A stretch of DNA of 64,000 bases from Thalassospiraceae bacterium LMO-SO8 (lineage in GTDB: Bacteria > Pseudomonadota > Alphaproteobacteria > Rhodospirillales > Casp-alpha2): positions 1,860,001 to 1,924,000 of the forward strand of contig CP134226.1 of assembly GCA_031655335.1 (NCBI GenBank). Reading direction: 5' to 3'. Shown piece after piece: positions 8,657 to 16,577 of this stretch. Both the position numbers and the translations under genes were made by a program. The notes below the pieces were generated by a model. That model did no database searches and was not told where the DNA came from. It saw only the letters and a program-made list of their open reading frames with translations. How positions within the stretch are numbered: the stretch's first letter is position 1; the number at the start of each line of letters is the position of its first letter.

Positions 8657-9490
8657 TTAATTCTTGAAGACGACCTGCGCCTCCCACTGACCGTCGGGGC
8701 GACGAGTCATTTTTGCGGTGAAATTTGTGCGGATTTCGGCTCCAAAGCCATTTTCTGCATCAACGTGTGACTGCACTAGCCATACGCCGCACGACGTCAT
8801 AGTGGTCTGAGCGTGCAACATGCTTACATCCGCGCTGTCTGGGTTTTTCATCCGCCGCTGAACAGCCAATTGAGCAGATGTAAAAGCATTCAGCTCATCC
8901 CCACACTGGGACTGGGCTAATTTGTCGCACATCGCGATGCCGATGGGGATCAAGTCACGGATCGTCTGTAGGTTCCCGTCCTTCGCCAAAGCCCGGCCGT
9001 TCAGATATTCCTCCGTTCCTATGGCGGCGCCGTTGAGCGCATATGTCTTACCATCCGTCAGGAACAAGACCAGCGGTCTCGGCTTGCCGTTGTAGACGGG
9101 GCCGAGTTCGCATTTAAGAACGCCTTGGTCAGGGATCAGTGTCCAAGTGTTCGGAAAACTGTCTGCACGCATGATTTGTCCACTCGATGCGCTTCCTACA
9201 GCCACCGTCGTTATCGTTTTCATCAGGTCTTCCGGTCGTGATCGCTCCGATATCTTCATCCCTTGCGGTGGAACGGCCTGCCCGGACTTTTCCGCGTCAT
9301 CGTTGCCCCAAAGAATTGCGATGACGACGAGCCCGATGATGGTGATCACCAATTGCCGCAGCCGCCCCCTCCATCGTCTGCGAACCGCCTTGTCTACCCA
9401 ACCCCGTTCAAGTGGGTCTCCGCACTTCGGACAATGCTTAGCGTTCTCCGAGATCGCCTTGCCGCAAGATGGACAGTCTTCCAAAGCCAT
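8657..9490 (-). CDS. Zinc-ribbon membrane protein, hypothetical
   Basis: 277 residues. It opens with a zinc ribbon (two CxxC knuckles: DCPSCGKAI and HCPKCGDP), then a basic patch (AVRRRWRGRLR) and one membrane segment (LVITIIGLVVIAILWG). The remaining 200 residues are probably outside the membrane and unrecognised. Start taken at the ATG at 9490, since the extra residues upstream look like leader. The arrangement of ribbon, basic patch, helix and soluble domain recurs in proteins of unknown role. The candidate structured RNA lies just upstream. Confidence 0.65.
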   Translation of the reverse strand: MALEDCPSCGKAISENAKHCPKCGDPLERGWVDKAVRRRWRGRLRQLVITIIGLVVIAILWGNDDAEKSGQAVPPQGMKISERSRPEDLMKTITTVAVGSASSGQIMRADSFPNTWTLIPDQGVLKCELGPVYNGKPRPLVLFLTDGKTYALNGAAIGTEEYLNGRALAKDGNLQTIRDLIPIGIAMCDKLAQSQCGDELNAFTSAQLAVQRRMKNPDSADVSMLHAQTTMTSCGVWLVQSHVDAENGFGAEIRTNFTAKMTRRPDGQWEAQVVFKN

Positions 9491-9566
9491 AAGAATTTCC
9501 CGAAACAATGGAGGTCAGAGCCTACGGCGCGCCCGCCGTAAGATGACTTCACATGAACCCTGGTGA

Positions 9567-9735
9567 TCGGGGAGTTAGTAAACCGATGTGAGTCGGCCCC
9601 TGTGACCTTTAGGCGGAGAGCCCTGGACATACGTCACAGGCTCCCCGACCGCAGAGGTCAGGGGTGGATTTTGCGGCCCCACCAGACCGCTCACATCAGG
9701 GGTTACTACGCCCCGGAACCGTGCGTCTTGGTTCC
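9567..9735. ncRNA. Candidate structured RNA or structured leader
   Basis: The gap between divergent genes (9491-9860) has many perfect complementary arms. They are TCGGGGAG (9567-9574) with CTCCCCGA (9641-9648); CCTGTGAC (9599-9606) with GTCACAGG (9633-9640), stacked directly against the first; GACC/GGTC at 9647-9659; GGGG/CCCC at 9661-9680 and 9699-9714; and GGAACC (9715-9720) with GGTTCC (9730-9735). GATGTGAG (9585-9592) pairs with CTCACATC (9690-9697), crossing the outer stem as a pseudoknot would. No T-run and no coding frame. Strand unknown; it could lead either flanking gene. No known family recognised. Confidence 0.4.
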
Positions 9736-9860
9736 ATGGGATACGTTAATGGGGAAAAGGGGACAGATAAAGGGTTGAAACCATCGACTAATTTTCCACG
9801 CCGAGCCTTCGTTATGGACGGCCATTGTCTGGCAGATAGAATGGCGTCGGAGGGTTGCTC

Positions 9861-10979
9861 ATGAATTCAATTATTCGCGCATTTGGAATTTCAACGCTTG
9901 TAGGATTACTGGCATCCGCCCAGGCATTTGCTGGTGGGTATGTCGCCGATGTTCTCCGGTTCAAGGTCGATGATGGGCATGCTGAAGTGCAGGCTGGCAA
10001 GTTCTGGTTTAAGCCATTGCCCACTTTCTCTGACGCCGAGTTGGAGGTGGGCATCACGGTTCACAACAAAATCTACAACGACGTTGATGCCTTGGTTTGT
10101 ACGGAGCGGGAATTATCGTTGTATCGGGCCGGACGACCTGCAAGGTGTGCAGGAGTAAATCGGGGCAAAGGATCATTCACATTCCGCGCCCCAGCCCGGT
10201 CCACCGAGCGGCTCTACCTCTTAATCAATAATAGTTTCAGCTTGGTCGTGAAGAAGAAGGTCTCCTTCACAGTTTTTGTCCGCGACCGGATCGACCAGGA
10301 TAAAAGGCAGGCGTTGGAAGACGGCCTCGCAAAAGGCTCGACCGCCGTATCCACAATGTTCGAGGTGCCGGAGTTCGATCTGAGAGTTGAGCCCTGTGGC
10401 CAGGACAATGCCTATTCGAACAGCCGAACCGGCGATATCACCATTTGCTCCGAAATGTTCATGGGGATGGCATTGGGGGGGCAGAAGGGGGCCTTATCGG
10501 CGATCATGTTCCATGAGATGGGGCACACTCTTCTCAACCTGTGGGGCCTACCGGGCTACGACAATGAAGAAACGGTCGATGAATACGCCGTCGTGATGCT
10601 CTATCTGCAAGGGAAGCAGGAGTACGCGATTGAGTGGATCGACTGGTTCGAGAAACACGACTCCCGGCAACAGGCCCTGACCAAACTTTATGTCGATGAC
10701 CGCCATCCCCTGTCGGTCCAGCGTATCCGGAACATCCGGCGTATTCTTCAAAACCCCGGCCCGGTCATTGCGCGATGGAACCGGCTTCTGTATCCCAGGA
10801 TGACGGTGGCGGGGTTGGAAGAAGTTCAGAAGCTAGCGCCCATGTATGCCGACCGCGATCTTGCAGAAAAGTTGATCGCGGGAAAAACCAGTTCAACGCC
10901 AGACCGGCGGGTTCAATATAAGGAAACCAATACCCCGCCTTCGCCGCAACCGATGTGGGCACCACCACCTCAAAAATAA
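9861..10979 (+). CDS. Exported DUF4344-type zinc metallopeptidase
   Basis: 372 residues. A signal peptide ending SAQAFAG is followed by an unrecognised domain and then a metallopeptidase centre: HEMGH (H218-H222) with the likely third ligand in VDEYAV about 20 residues on. This HExxH plus DE pattern fits the DUF4344 family, predicted to be periplasmic or extracellular. GGAGG stands eight bases before the ATG, which fixes the start over an upstream TTG. The last 40 residues are proline-rich. It stands alone, downstream of the candidate structured RNA. Confidence 0.75.
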   Translation: MNSIIRAFGISTLVGLLASAQAFAGGYVADVLRFKVDDGHAEVQAGKFWFKPLPTFSDAELEVGITVHNKIYNDVDALVCTERELSLYRAGRPARCAGVNRGKGSFTFRAPARSTERLYLLINNSFSLVVKKKVSFTVFVRDRIDQDKRQALEDGLAKGSTAVSTMFEVPEFDLRVEPCGQDNAYSNSRTGDITICSEMFMGMALGGQKGALSAIMFHEMGHTLLNLWGLPGYDNEETVDEYAVVMLYLQGKQEYAIEWIDWFEKHDSRQQALTKLYVDDRHPLSVQRIRNIRRILQNPGPVIARWNRLLYPRMTVAGLEEVQKLAPMYADRDLAEKLIAGKTSSTPDRRVQYKETNTPPSPQPMWAPPPQK

Positions 10980-11048
10980 ACACATCACCTGATGGCATTG
11001 GCCTGTTTTAAGAGCCGTGCAGAGTCTTTTTTTCCTCGGGTAGGATGC

Positions 11049-12014
11049 CTACAACAGGCCTCCGGCGGCATTGTTGACGAACAATTCGCCCGTGCGGACG
11101 TACCGTGCCAGTGCAGCATCGGAGCGGTGGCCAGTCTGCTTGCGGATGTCGAGGGAACTGACCCCCGCCATCGCGGCGCTGGTCGCTAGGCCTGCACGAA
11201 GGGAATGTCCAGAAAAGCTCCTTGGATCAAGTCCGACTTGCTCAACTCGTACTTTGACCACACCGGCGACGGCCTCCGAAGACAAGCGTGCTTCGCCGAT
11301 CTGTCCATGTTGACTAACAGAACGGAATATCGGGCCATCCTCAATGCTTGAAAACTGCAACCACTCCTCCAAAGATTTGACGGGACAGAACCGTCCCCGT
11401 GCGAGCGGAATACCAATTTCGCGACCCTTCCCGGCTTGATCTGTTTTGGACCGCCGGATTGAAACAACCATGCCTTGTCGTACCTGCCGGATGTCTTCGA
11501 CATCAAGTGCGACGAGTTCCGATCGACGGAATCCGCCCGCGAACCCGATCAGCAGTAGGGCGCGATCCCGCGTGTCCTTCGGGCTATCGCCGAGCATGTT
11601 CATGATGCGGAGGAGGTCCTCGACCAGGAGAGGGGATGAGGCCCGCTGTGGTGCGCCGTGAGTGCGCTTAATGCCGCGCAGGGTGGCCTTGATAAGGTCA
11701 GAGGTCGTCGGGCTTTGTAGGCCCTTTGAGGTGTGAGCTTTGGAGATCGACGCAACACGCCTCGAAAGAGTCGCGACGGAAAGATTGCCAGCATGCGCCG
11801 CTAGGTAGTCGGCGACGACTACGTCCGACGCAGGGATACTACCGCCCCATTCTAGGAAGTGCGCCAGGTCTGATCTATAGGCGCGGCGGGTGTTGTCGGC
11901 GACAGACGCCCGCACGTATTCGAAGGCAGTTCGATTGCAACTGATTGCACTCGACTGGTCGGTCGCTTCCTGTGTTCTGGATAATGTCGCGTCGCGGGCC
12001 GTGAGCGACTTCAC
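11049..12014 (-). CDS. Tyrosine recombinase (site-specific integrase)
   Basis: 321 residues. An N-terminal SAM-like DNA-binding domain (about 25-120) precedes the catalytic domain. The conserved residues are arginine in GGFRRSEL, the H-x-x-R pair in SGHSLRAG, and histidine plus the nucleophile tyrosine in TGHRSDAALARYVR. All are present, so it should be active. Its ATG overlaps the stop of the DUF488 gene (ATGA), so the two are translationally coupled. A second, unrelated integrase sits at the island edge, so this one may serve a nested element or an internal switch. Confidence 0.9.
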   Translation of the reverse strand: MKSLTARDATLSRTQEATDQSSAISCNRTAFEYVRASVADNTRRAYRSDLAHFLEWGGSIPASDVVVADYLAAHAGNLSVATLSRRVASISKAHTSKGLQSPTTSDLIKATLRGIKRTHGAPQRASSPLLVEDLLRIMNMLGDSPKDTRDRALLLIGFAGGFRRSELVALDVEDIRQVRQGMVVSIRRSKTDQAGKGREIGIPLARGRFCPVKSLEEWLQFSSIEDGPIFRSVSQHGQIGEARLSSEAVAGVVKVRVEQVGLDPRSFSGHSLRAGLATSAAMAGVSSLDIRKQTGHRSDAALARYVRTGELFVNNAAGGLL

Positions 12015-12391
12015 GATTGTTCGCTATCTAGGATCAAGTCGCGCAACAATCGGCGATGACACCTTCTTTGATCGTGGCATGCACAAAGGAGGGTGATGGT
12101 CTCCATGTCTTCGTGACGGCAACGAAGCTCCTGGATCGTGTCCCGCTGTACCTTCATTTCGTGGCGATACAACACGGACCAATGTTCCCACACCTCATCG
12201 GATGTCCATTTCGGCCCTTCCGAGCGATCCATCAGCCACTTCAGCAATCCAGGTGAAGGCGCCAAATTCGGCAGCCAATGGTCGAAGCAATCCTTACCCA
12301 TGCCCCTGGGCCAATAACGCATCACGAGTAGCCGGGTGCCATCTTCGGGGGATGGGTATATCCGGCAGTGTTTGTCGATCAAGATGGGCAT
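12011..12391 (-). CDS. DUF488 family protein
   Basis: 126 residues with DUF488 (YeaO-like) signatures: RLLVMRYWPRGMGK near the N terminus, a WLPNLAPSP stretch, and CACHDQRRCHR near the C terminus, where cysteines, histidines and arginines cluster. The function of the family is unknown; some members lie near DNA-processing genes. The coupling to the recombinase at 11049-12014 by a four-base overlap suggests a shared role. The start is the ATG at 12391; no strong ribosome binding site is seen. Confidence 0.75.
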   Translation of the reverse strand: MPILIDKHCRIYPSPEDGTRLLVMRYWPRGMGKDCFDHWLPNLAPSPGLLKWLMDRSEGPKWTSDEVWEHWSVLYRHEMKVQRDTIQELRCRHEDMETITLLCACHDQRRCHRRLLRDLILDSEQS

Positions 12392-12406
12392 AATCTGTGT
12401 AACTCA

Positions 12407-12422
12407 TTGCAATTGATTGCAA
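12407..12422. promoter_or_regulatory. Inverted repeat upstream of DUF488, candidate operator or recombination core
   Basis: TTGCAAT-TG-ATTGCAA is a perfect seven-base inverted repeat with a two-base spacer, 16 bases before the DUF488 start. A near copy, TGCAAC-TG-ATTGCA (11936-11949), lies inside the recombinase gene at about codon 25. Either autoregulation or a strand-exchange core would fit. Evidence is the sequence alone. Confidence 0.4.
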
Positions 12423-12697
12423 AAACACACTTTCAATCAGACAATCTTGTGTAAACAATTATTCGCATCAGCTACAAAAATTGCCATCGACGCAGTTGGT
12501 GAAACCGAAGGCCAGGGCGGGGGTTAAGCCGAAATCCAAGTTGGAATGACCTATGCGTTTCAACGTCGCGCGAGCTTAATGAAGTACAGAACTAAGATGG
12601 CCTGAGAGGCCCTTAAGGGGGGCATGGACACACATAACAATCCGCGGGAAGGAGAAGTAGGATGACGTGAATCGAGTAGTTGTTTGGCGTCTTTTGA
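12423..12697. other. Intergenic region between the reverse transcriptase and DUF488 genes
   Basis: About 275 bases on the 3' side of the reverse transcriptase. The first 60 bases are AT-rich and likely carry the DUF488-recombinase promoter. A short hairpin GGCCT-GAG-AGGCC lies near 12600. GGAAGGAGAAG near 12650 resembles a ribosome binding site on the plus strand but only a 27-codon frame follows. I see no retron-like msr/msd fold. Confidence 0.4.
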
Positions 12698-13912
12698 TCA
12701 GCCCGCCGCTTCTACGCAAGCATCACCGATATCCCTCATCCGGTTCTCTTTAAATGGCTCTGCTTTATCCCAAAGTCCAAAAGCCGCGCACCATCCCCGC
12801 ACATACCGACGAAGGTTTTCTTTCTCCTTTTTCCTGCGTTCTTTTGTCATTCCGGCTTTGGCAATGCGGCCTATGCCTTTGTCGAATTTATGCTGAAACT
12901 CAGCACGGTTCTGACCGCTCGGAACGAGCGTTGTACCATTCGGGCACGCCTGAAACTCGTAACCCAGGAACTCGAATTTTTGGCTGGGTGACGTAATCTT
13001 CCCACACTTAGACGTAAACGGGCCGGCAGGGTGCTTCTTGAGAGCGGCCCCAAGGCTAAATAACATCGACACCGCATCGTCTTCCGTCCTGCCCATCACA
13101 AGGATGTTGTCAGAGTAGCCAACCAACCTGACGCCTTCCGGGACGTCTTCGAAGACTGGCGCTAATAGCAGTTCAAATACGTACGACGATACGGTCGACC
13201 CTTGGGGTATGCCCTGCCGGCCCTCCTTGAGCGTCTCAGCAAGGAGGTCGGGCTCCTCTGTCATCAGGCTGAGATCGCCTTCGGGGTCTACCAGGTTCAT
13301 GAGAGTACTACCTGGGATAGCACAGCTTTCTTCGCACGTGAGAACGTGCTTGATCACTGTGCCTGGTATGGGGAGGTATCCCGACAAGGCCTCCACACAC
13401 ACAGATGGGAAACAATCATTTATGTCTAGTTCAACACACCAACCAAAGCCTGCACTCAAGTACTGAACGACCAGCTTCGCCGCATCGTTCTTACCGCCCA
13501 CGTTGGCGAATTGGTTCGGGTGGAGGTGCGTTCGCGCTTTCAACACGGCGAGAACGATCCCTTGCTTGGTTCTGTTCTCGATCCCGTAGTCTTTTACGTG
13601 CCGATAATCGTGCCCCGAATTCTTCGATTTGATGTCGAAGACAACCGGTTCCGTCGAGGCTTTGTGCACATTTACGGTATCAGCAAGATAGCTCAGGTCG
13701 ATGTCTTTGCTCTTTTTGTGCGGCTTGAGATTCCGAAACGCCTCGACGGCGTGGAAATACTTCACGTGATGGGACTTAAAATAGAGCTGGGTCAGGTAGT
13801 CTGCGCGCTTCAACTTTCCCGACTCGCAGGCGCTACGCAGCTTGCGCCACAGCTCAGCCTCGGCAGTCTTCGCCACTTGATACTGCTTTTCGTTCCACTG
13901 TTTCGTGCTCAT
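12698..13912 (-). CDS. Reverse transcriptase with variant YSDN catalytic box
   Basis: 404 residues. Reverse-transcriptase motifs in order: ENRTKQGIV (about 112-120), motif A ELDINDCF (161-168, catalytic D163), motif B RQGIPQGSTVS (232-242), motif C GYSDNIL (265-271), a lysine region SKCGK (301-305) and FEFLGYEF (313-320). The second aspartate of the usual YxDD is asparagine (N269). No maturase, endonuclease or protease domain is seen; the C terminus is basic and helical (KERRKKEKENLRR). It starts in the overlap TAATG with the previous gene and ends a minus-strand gene string that begins at the integrase. I would place it among retron- or defence-type stand-alone reverse transcriptases, but cannot name the class. 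Confidence 0.85.
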   Translation of the reverse strand: MSTKQWNEKQYQVAKTAEAELWRKLRSACESGKLKRADYLTQLYFKSHHVKYFHAVEAFRNLKPHKKSKDIDLSYLADTVNVHKASTEPVVFDIKSKNSGHDYRHVKDYGIENRTKQGIVLAVLKARTHLHPNQFANVGGKNDAAKLVVQYLSAGFGWCVELDINDCFPSVCVEALSGYLPIPGTVIKHVLTCEESCAIPGSTLMNLVDPEGDLSLMTEEPDLLAETLKEGRQGIPQGSTVSSYVFELLLAPVFEDVPEGVRLVGYSDNILVMGRTEDDAVSMLFSLGAALKKHPAGPFTSKCGKITSPSQKFEFLGYEFQACPNGTTLVPSGQNRAEFQHKFDKGIGRIAKAGMTKERRKKEKENLRRYVRGWCAAFGLWDKAEPFKENRMRDIGDACVEAAG

Positions 13913-14292
13913 TAGTCATCTCCATCGGACGGAAAAGCTGGCCCCGTCTTCTTTAGTCCTGAGAAGAAGGCCGCGCTTTTTTGCTTTCGTAACTCGCAGA
14001 GTTCTTCGTCGAAGTTCGGCTGCACCCGGCGCAACAGCCGTTTCACCGTCTCAGGGTGCCACTTACCGCTGCGTGCTGTCGGAATGCCCTGCTCGTTCAA
14101 CATCCGGGCAAGAACAACCGACCCACAGACGACACCAGCTTCCAAAGAGAGTTTCAGGAGTATCGGTCGCATCTTCTCAGCGAAGGCATCGGCCCCAGCT
14201 TTGTTGGCCTCGCCGCGACCCTGTTTCGGAGTTCCAAATCCCAAAGAGAGATTGGCTTCTCCACCGAAAATGTTTCTGAGGTTTTTGGTCAT
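13912..14292 (-). CDS. Small protein with recombinase-type helix-turn-helix
   Basis: 126 residues. The central part LARMLNEQGIPTARSGKWH followed by PETVKRLLRRV is the helix-turn-helix typical of the recombinase domain of large serine integrases, but no serine catalytic domain is present. So it may be a DNA-binding accessory or a domain remnant put to new use. Start at 14292 is preferred over the longer frame. Its TAA overlaps the ATG of the reverse transcriptase (TAATG), so the two are translationally coupled and probably work together. Confidence 0.6.
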   Translation of the reverse strand: MTKNLRNIFGGEANLSLGFGTPKQGRGEANKAGADAFAEKMRPILLKLSLEAGVVCGSVVLARMLNEQGIPTARSGKWHPETVKRLLRRVQPNFDEELCELRKQKSAAFFSGLKKTGPAFPSDGDD

Positions 14293-14339
14293 GATGCACC
14301 TACGTGCAATGAGGTGAACAAGTGAGCTTGAATTACGGA

Positions 14340-14537
14340 TTAGTACTCGGAAGTGGAGCGGCGCCGGCGAGATATCAGCCAAGCGTCCAGATCTGCTCGA
14401 TCGTAGAGTACAATGCGGGGGCCGGCCTTCGAGTAGGGCGGGCCATCTCCACGTAATCTCATCTTCGCAAGCGTGGAAGTTGAGAGGCGGAGGTACTGCG
14501 CGGCGTGAGGTGCGCGCATTTTCTCTTTGATGTTCAT
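14340..14537 (-). CDS. AlpA/Xis-like helix-turn-helix protein
   Basis: 65 residues starting MNIKEKMRAPHAAQYLRLST. The winged helix-turn-helix with YLRLSTSTLAKMRLRGDGPP and then LYDRADLDAWL is the AlpA/excisionase layout (MerR-like fold). Start at 14537 is chosen for AAGGAT six to seven bases upstream. In islands such proteins act as excision factor or as regulator of the integrase. It sits between the 179-residue ORF and the recombinase-HTH gene. Confidence 0.8.
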   Translation of the reverse strand: MNIKEKMRAPHAAQYLRLSTSTLAKMRLRGDGPPYSKAGPRIVLYDRADLDAWLISRRRRSTSEY

Positions 14538-14612
14538 GATGTTTATCCTTCGGACAAGGCGATTAACTGTGGCCCGAAAGATGCCGGAACATGCCGGTGG
14601 GTTCATAACCTA

Positions 14613-14630
14613 ATAAAGTCGAGACTTTAT
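14613..14630. repeat. Perfect inverted repeat beside the AlpA-like gene
   Basis: ATAAAGTC-GA-GACTTTAT: an eight-base perfect inverted repeat with a two-base spacer. On the plus strand it is followed by GTTTTTT, which resembles a terminator; on the minus strand it stands between the 14636 gene and the AlpA-like gene and could be an operator. Just beyond it, 14582-14598, the seven bases ATGCCGG occur twice. Role uncertain. Confidence 0.4.
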
Positions 14631-14635
14631 GTTTT

Positions 14636-15175
14636 TTAATCAGGTTTTGCGAACGTCACGCCTTTCAAAAGAGGCTTAATGTCGAGCGCAATTCTTATTT
14701 CGCGAAGTGGAAGATAATACTTTCGTGAATTTGAAGGGGTTTTCATATCTTTCTCAACGATCCCGAATGACCGCTTCACAGTTCCCTCGCTGCATTTAGC
14801 TCCAACCGCATCTAAAAGCGGAACGGCCTTGGCAAAGATTTCACTGTCGTGCGGCTCGCCCGCCCTCAGAAGTTTCTTGACGGCAAGCCATCTCCGAAAA
14901 TGATCGTGATCTTTGTAGAAGGCTTTCGCATCATTGGCCTTCGGCCCTTTGCCTTTCGATGCGCCCCGGACCGTTCGCTCTCGCACGACTTTGATCGCCC
15001 CGTCCAACACCCATGCCGGCATCGGGTAGTCAGTATGTTTGCAGACATGCAAAGCATCATAAAGTGCGGCGTTGACGCCTGCTTCAAAGATAACCTGTCG
15101 TTCCTCAAACCACGTTTCTAAGTCGGCAACGAGAAGAGAGAATTTACCGTCATCGTGTTTGAAAGTGATAACCAC
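14636..15175 (-). CDS. Hypothetical protein
   Basis: 179 residues beginning with GTG (MVITFKHDDGKF). No domain recognised. The sequence is soluble, moderately charged, with a basic middle (ERTVRGASKGKGPK) and a helical C-terminal half. It starts 25 bases after the integrase stop on the same strand and heads the series with the AlpA-like, recombinase-HTH and reverse transcriptase genes, so it is probably part of the same transcription unit. Confidence 0.5.
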   Translation of the reverse strand: MVITFKHDDGKFSLLVADLETWFEERQVIFEAGVNAALYDALHVCKHTDYPMPAWVLDGAIKVVRERTVRGASKGKGPKANDAKAFYKDHDHFRRWLAVKKLLRAGEPHDSEIFAKAVPLLDAVGAKCSEGTVKRSFGIVEKDMKTPSNSRKYYLPLREIRIALDIKPLLKGVTFAKPD

Positions 15176-15199
15176 GTTGCACCCATAGAAATGCGCTTA

Positions 15200-16426
15200 T
15201 TACGACTTTGACAATCCCATCGCCGCTTCGATGAGCGACGACGTGTCCTCCACAGCAGTTTGCAACGGATCATCCATTAGGTGGGCGTATATCTGCGTCG
15301 TCTTGGGGTCGGCATGCCCAAGGATCTTCCCGATGACGATCAGGCTCTCTCGATTGGATGCCGCAGTGCTGCCGAATGAGCGGCGCAGATCATGAATTCG
15401 AACGTCCTCAATCTTGGCCCATTTTCTGATCCGTTCCCATTCCTTTTGGAGACCGACATAGGGACCTTCATCAGTCGCGCCGGGGAGCACGTGATCGTTC
15501 CCTTCGATCCGGTCGATGCCTTTCAAAATATCGAGAGCTGGTCTGCCGACAGGGATCGTCTTCTCGTTTGTTTTCGAGTCCGGCAGCCTCAACACCTTGT
15601 TGTCGAAATCCACATACTTCCACTTGAGAGTCAGGATTTCTGATTTCCTACAGCCAGTCAGGATCAGGAGTTTAATCGCTGCAATGGCTTTCGGGTTCAC
15701 GCCCTGATTTACCGCGTGAATAAGCGCATCTCCTAACCGCTTGAACTCATCCTGGTTTAGGAAACGCGAACGCCTTTTGTCCTTAGACTTCTTGACGCCG
15801 TGGACTGGATTGTCCGGACGAAGGAGCAACGATTTCGATGCGAAGGTGAAGATGCCGCCCAACATGCTCACTGACCGTCGAGCGGTACCGTTGCCGCCGC
15901 GAACGATAGCGCGTCCCCGCTTCTTAGTCTTCTTATCGGCACGAGTCTTTCCGTCCGAGACTGCCTTCATGAACTTCTCAACATCGTGGCGCGTCACGTT
16001 CCGGACTAAGAGCGTGCCGAGTAGAGGTTTCACGTGCCGTTCGATCCGGCCTTTATCCGTCTCTATGGTGCTCGCTTTCTTATGGCCGCAGCCTTCGGCA
16101 ATATATTTGTCGCAGAGATCGGCAACAGTCATGTCTTCGCGGGCACGTGCCCTGATTTCAGCCGGGTCGCCGCCACGGGCGACCTCGCCTAGAACACCTT
16201 TCGCTTCCCTCCGCGCCTCGTCCGGCGTGAATACGCCATGTGCTCCGATAGCCATCCGCCGCGTTCGGCGGTGCTGGCGATATTGAACAACGTAGGACTT
16301 CTTCCCCGACGGGAACACGCGAAGTCCAAATCCCGCGAGGTCATCATCCCAAACGAAATATTCGGTATCTTTGGGCTCGGCCGCATCGACTGATTTCTTA
16401 GTTATCTTTGGCACAGTGACCTCCAT
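15200..16426 (-). CDS. P4-like integrase (DUF4102 plus tyrosine recombinase)
   Basis: 408 residues from the ATG at 16426, which has GGAAG upstream. The N-terminal DUF4102 arm-binding domain includes VWDDDLAGFGLRVFPSGKKS; the catalytic domain shows arginine in LTGCRKSEIL, H-x-x-R in HDLRRSFGS, and GHADPKTTQIYAHL with histidine and the nucleophile tyrosine. Members of this group insert islands into the 3' ends of tRNA genes. Its start lies about 150 bases from the tRNA-Arg fragment, the normal placement for the island's own integrase. Confidence 0.92.
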   Translation of the reverse strand: MEVTVPKITKKSVDAAEPKDTEYFVWDDDLAGFGLRVFPSGKKSYVVQYRQHRRTRRMAIGAHGVFTPDEARREAKGVLGEVARGGDPAEIRARAREDMTVADLCDKYIAEGCGHKKASTIETDKGRIERHVKPLLGTLLVRNVTRHDVEKFMKAVSDGKTRADKKTKKRGRAIVRGGNGTARRSVSMLGGIFTFASKSLLLRPDNPVHGVKKSKDKRRSRFLNQDEFKRLGDALIHAVNQGVNPKAIAAIKLLILTGCRKSEILTLKWKYVDFDNKVLRLPDSKTNEKTIPVGRPALDILKGIDRIEGNDHVLPGATDEGPYVGLQKEWERIRKWAKIEDVRIHDLRRSFGSTAASNRESLIVIGKILGHADPKTTQIYAHLMDDPLQTAVEDTSSLIEAAMGLSKS

Positions 16427-16577
16427 GTCACGCGCTTCCACGGAAGCAATACGGAAGCAGCAGAGAGGAAATCACTAACATCAAAAGGAATCTTGCGGCA
16501 AAGAAAATATCTATAACTGATTGATTTTGCTATTATAATGACAGTTAAGGAATTTAGAGGATAGATAGGTGAGCCCA

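Noticed and set aside
12698..13912. Group II intron carrying the reverse transcriptase
   Set aside because: No maturase X domain or HNH domain and no domain V-like hairpin in the 3' flank.
13913..14636. Retron msr/msd RNA upstream of the reverse transcriptase
   Set aside because: The region directly upstream is coding (recombinase-HTH and AlpA-like genes) with only short repeats; I see no long paired arms or branching G of a retron.
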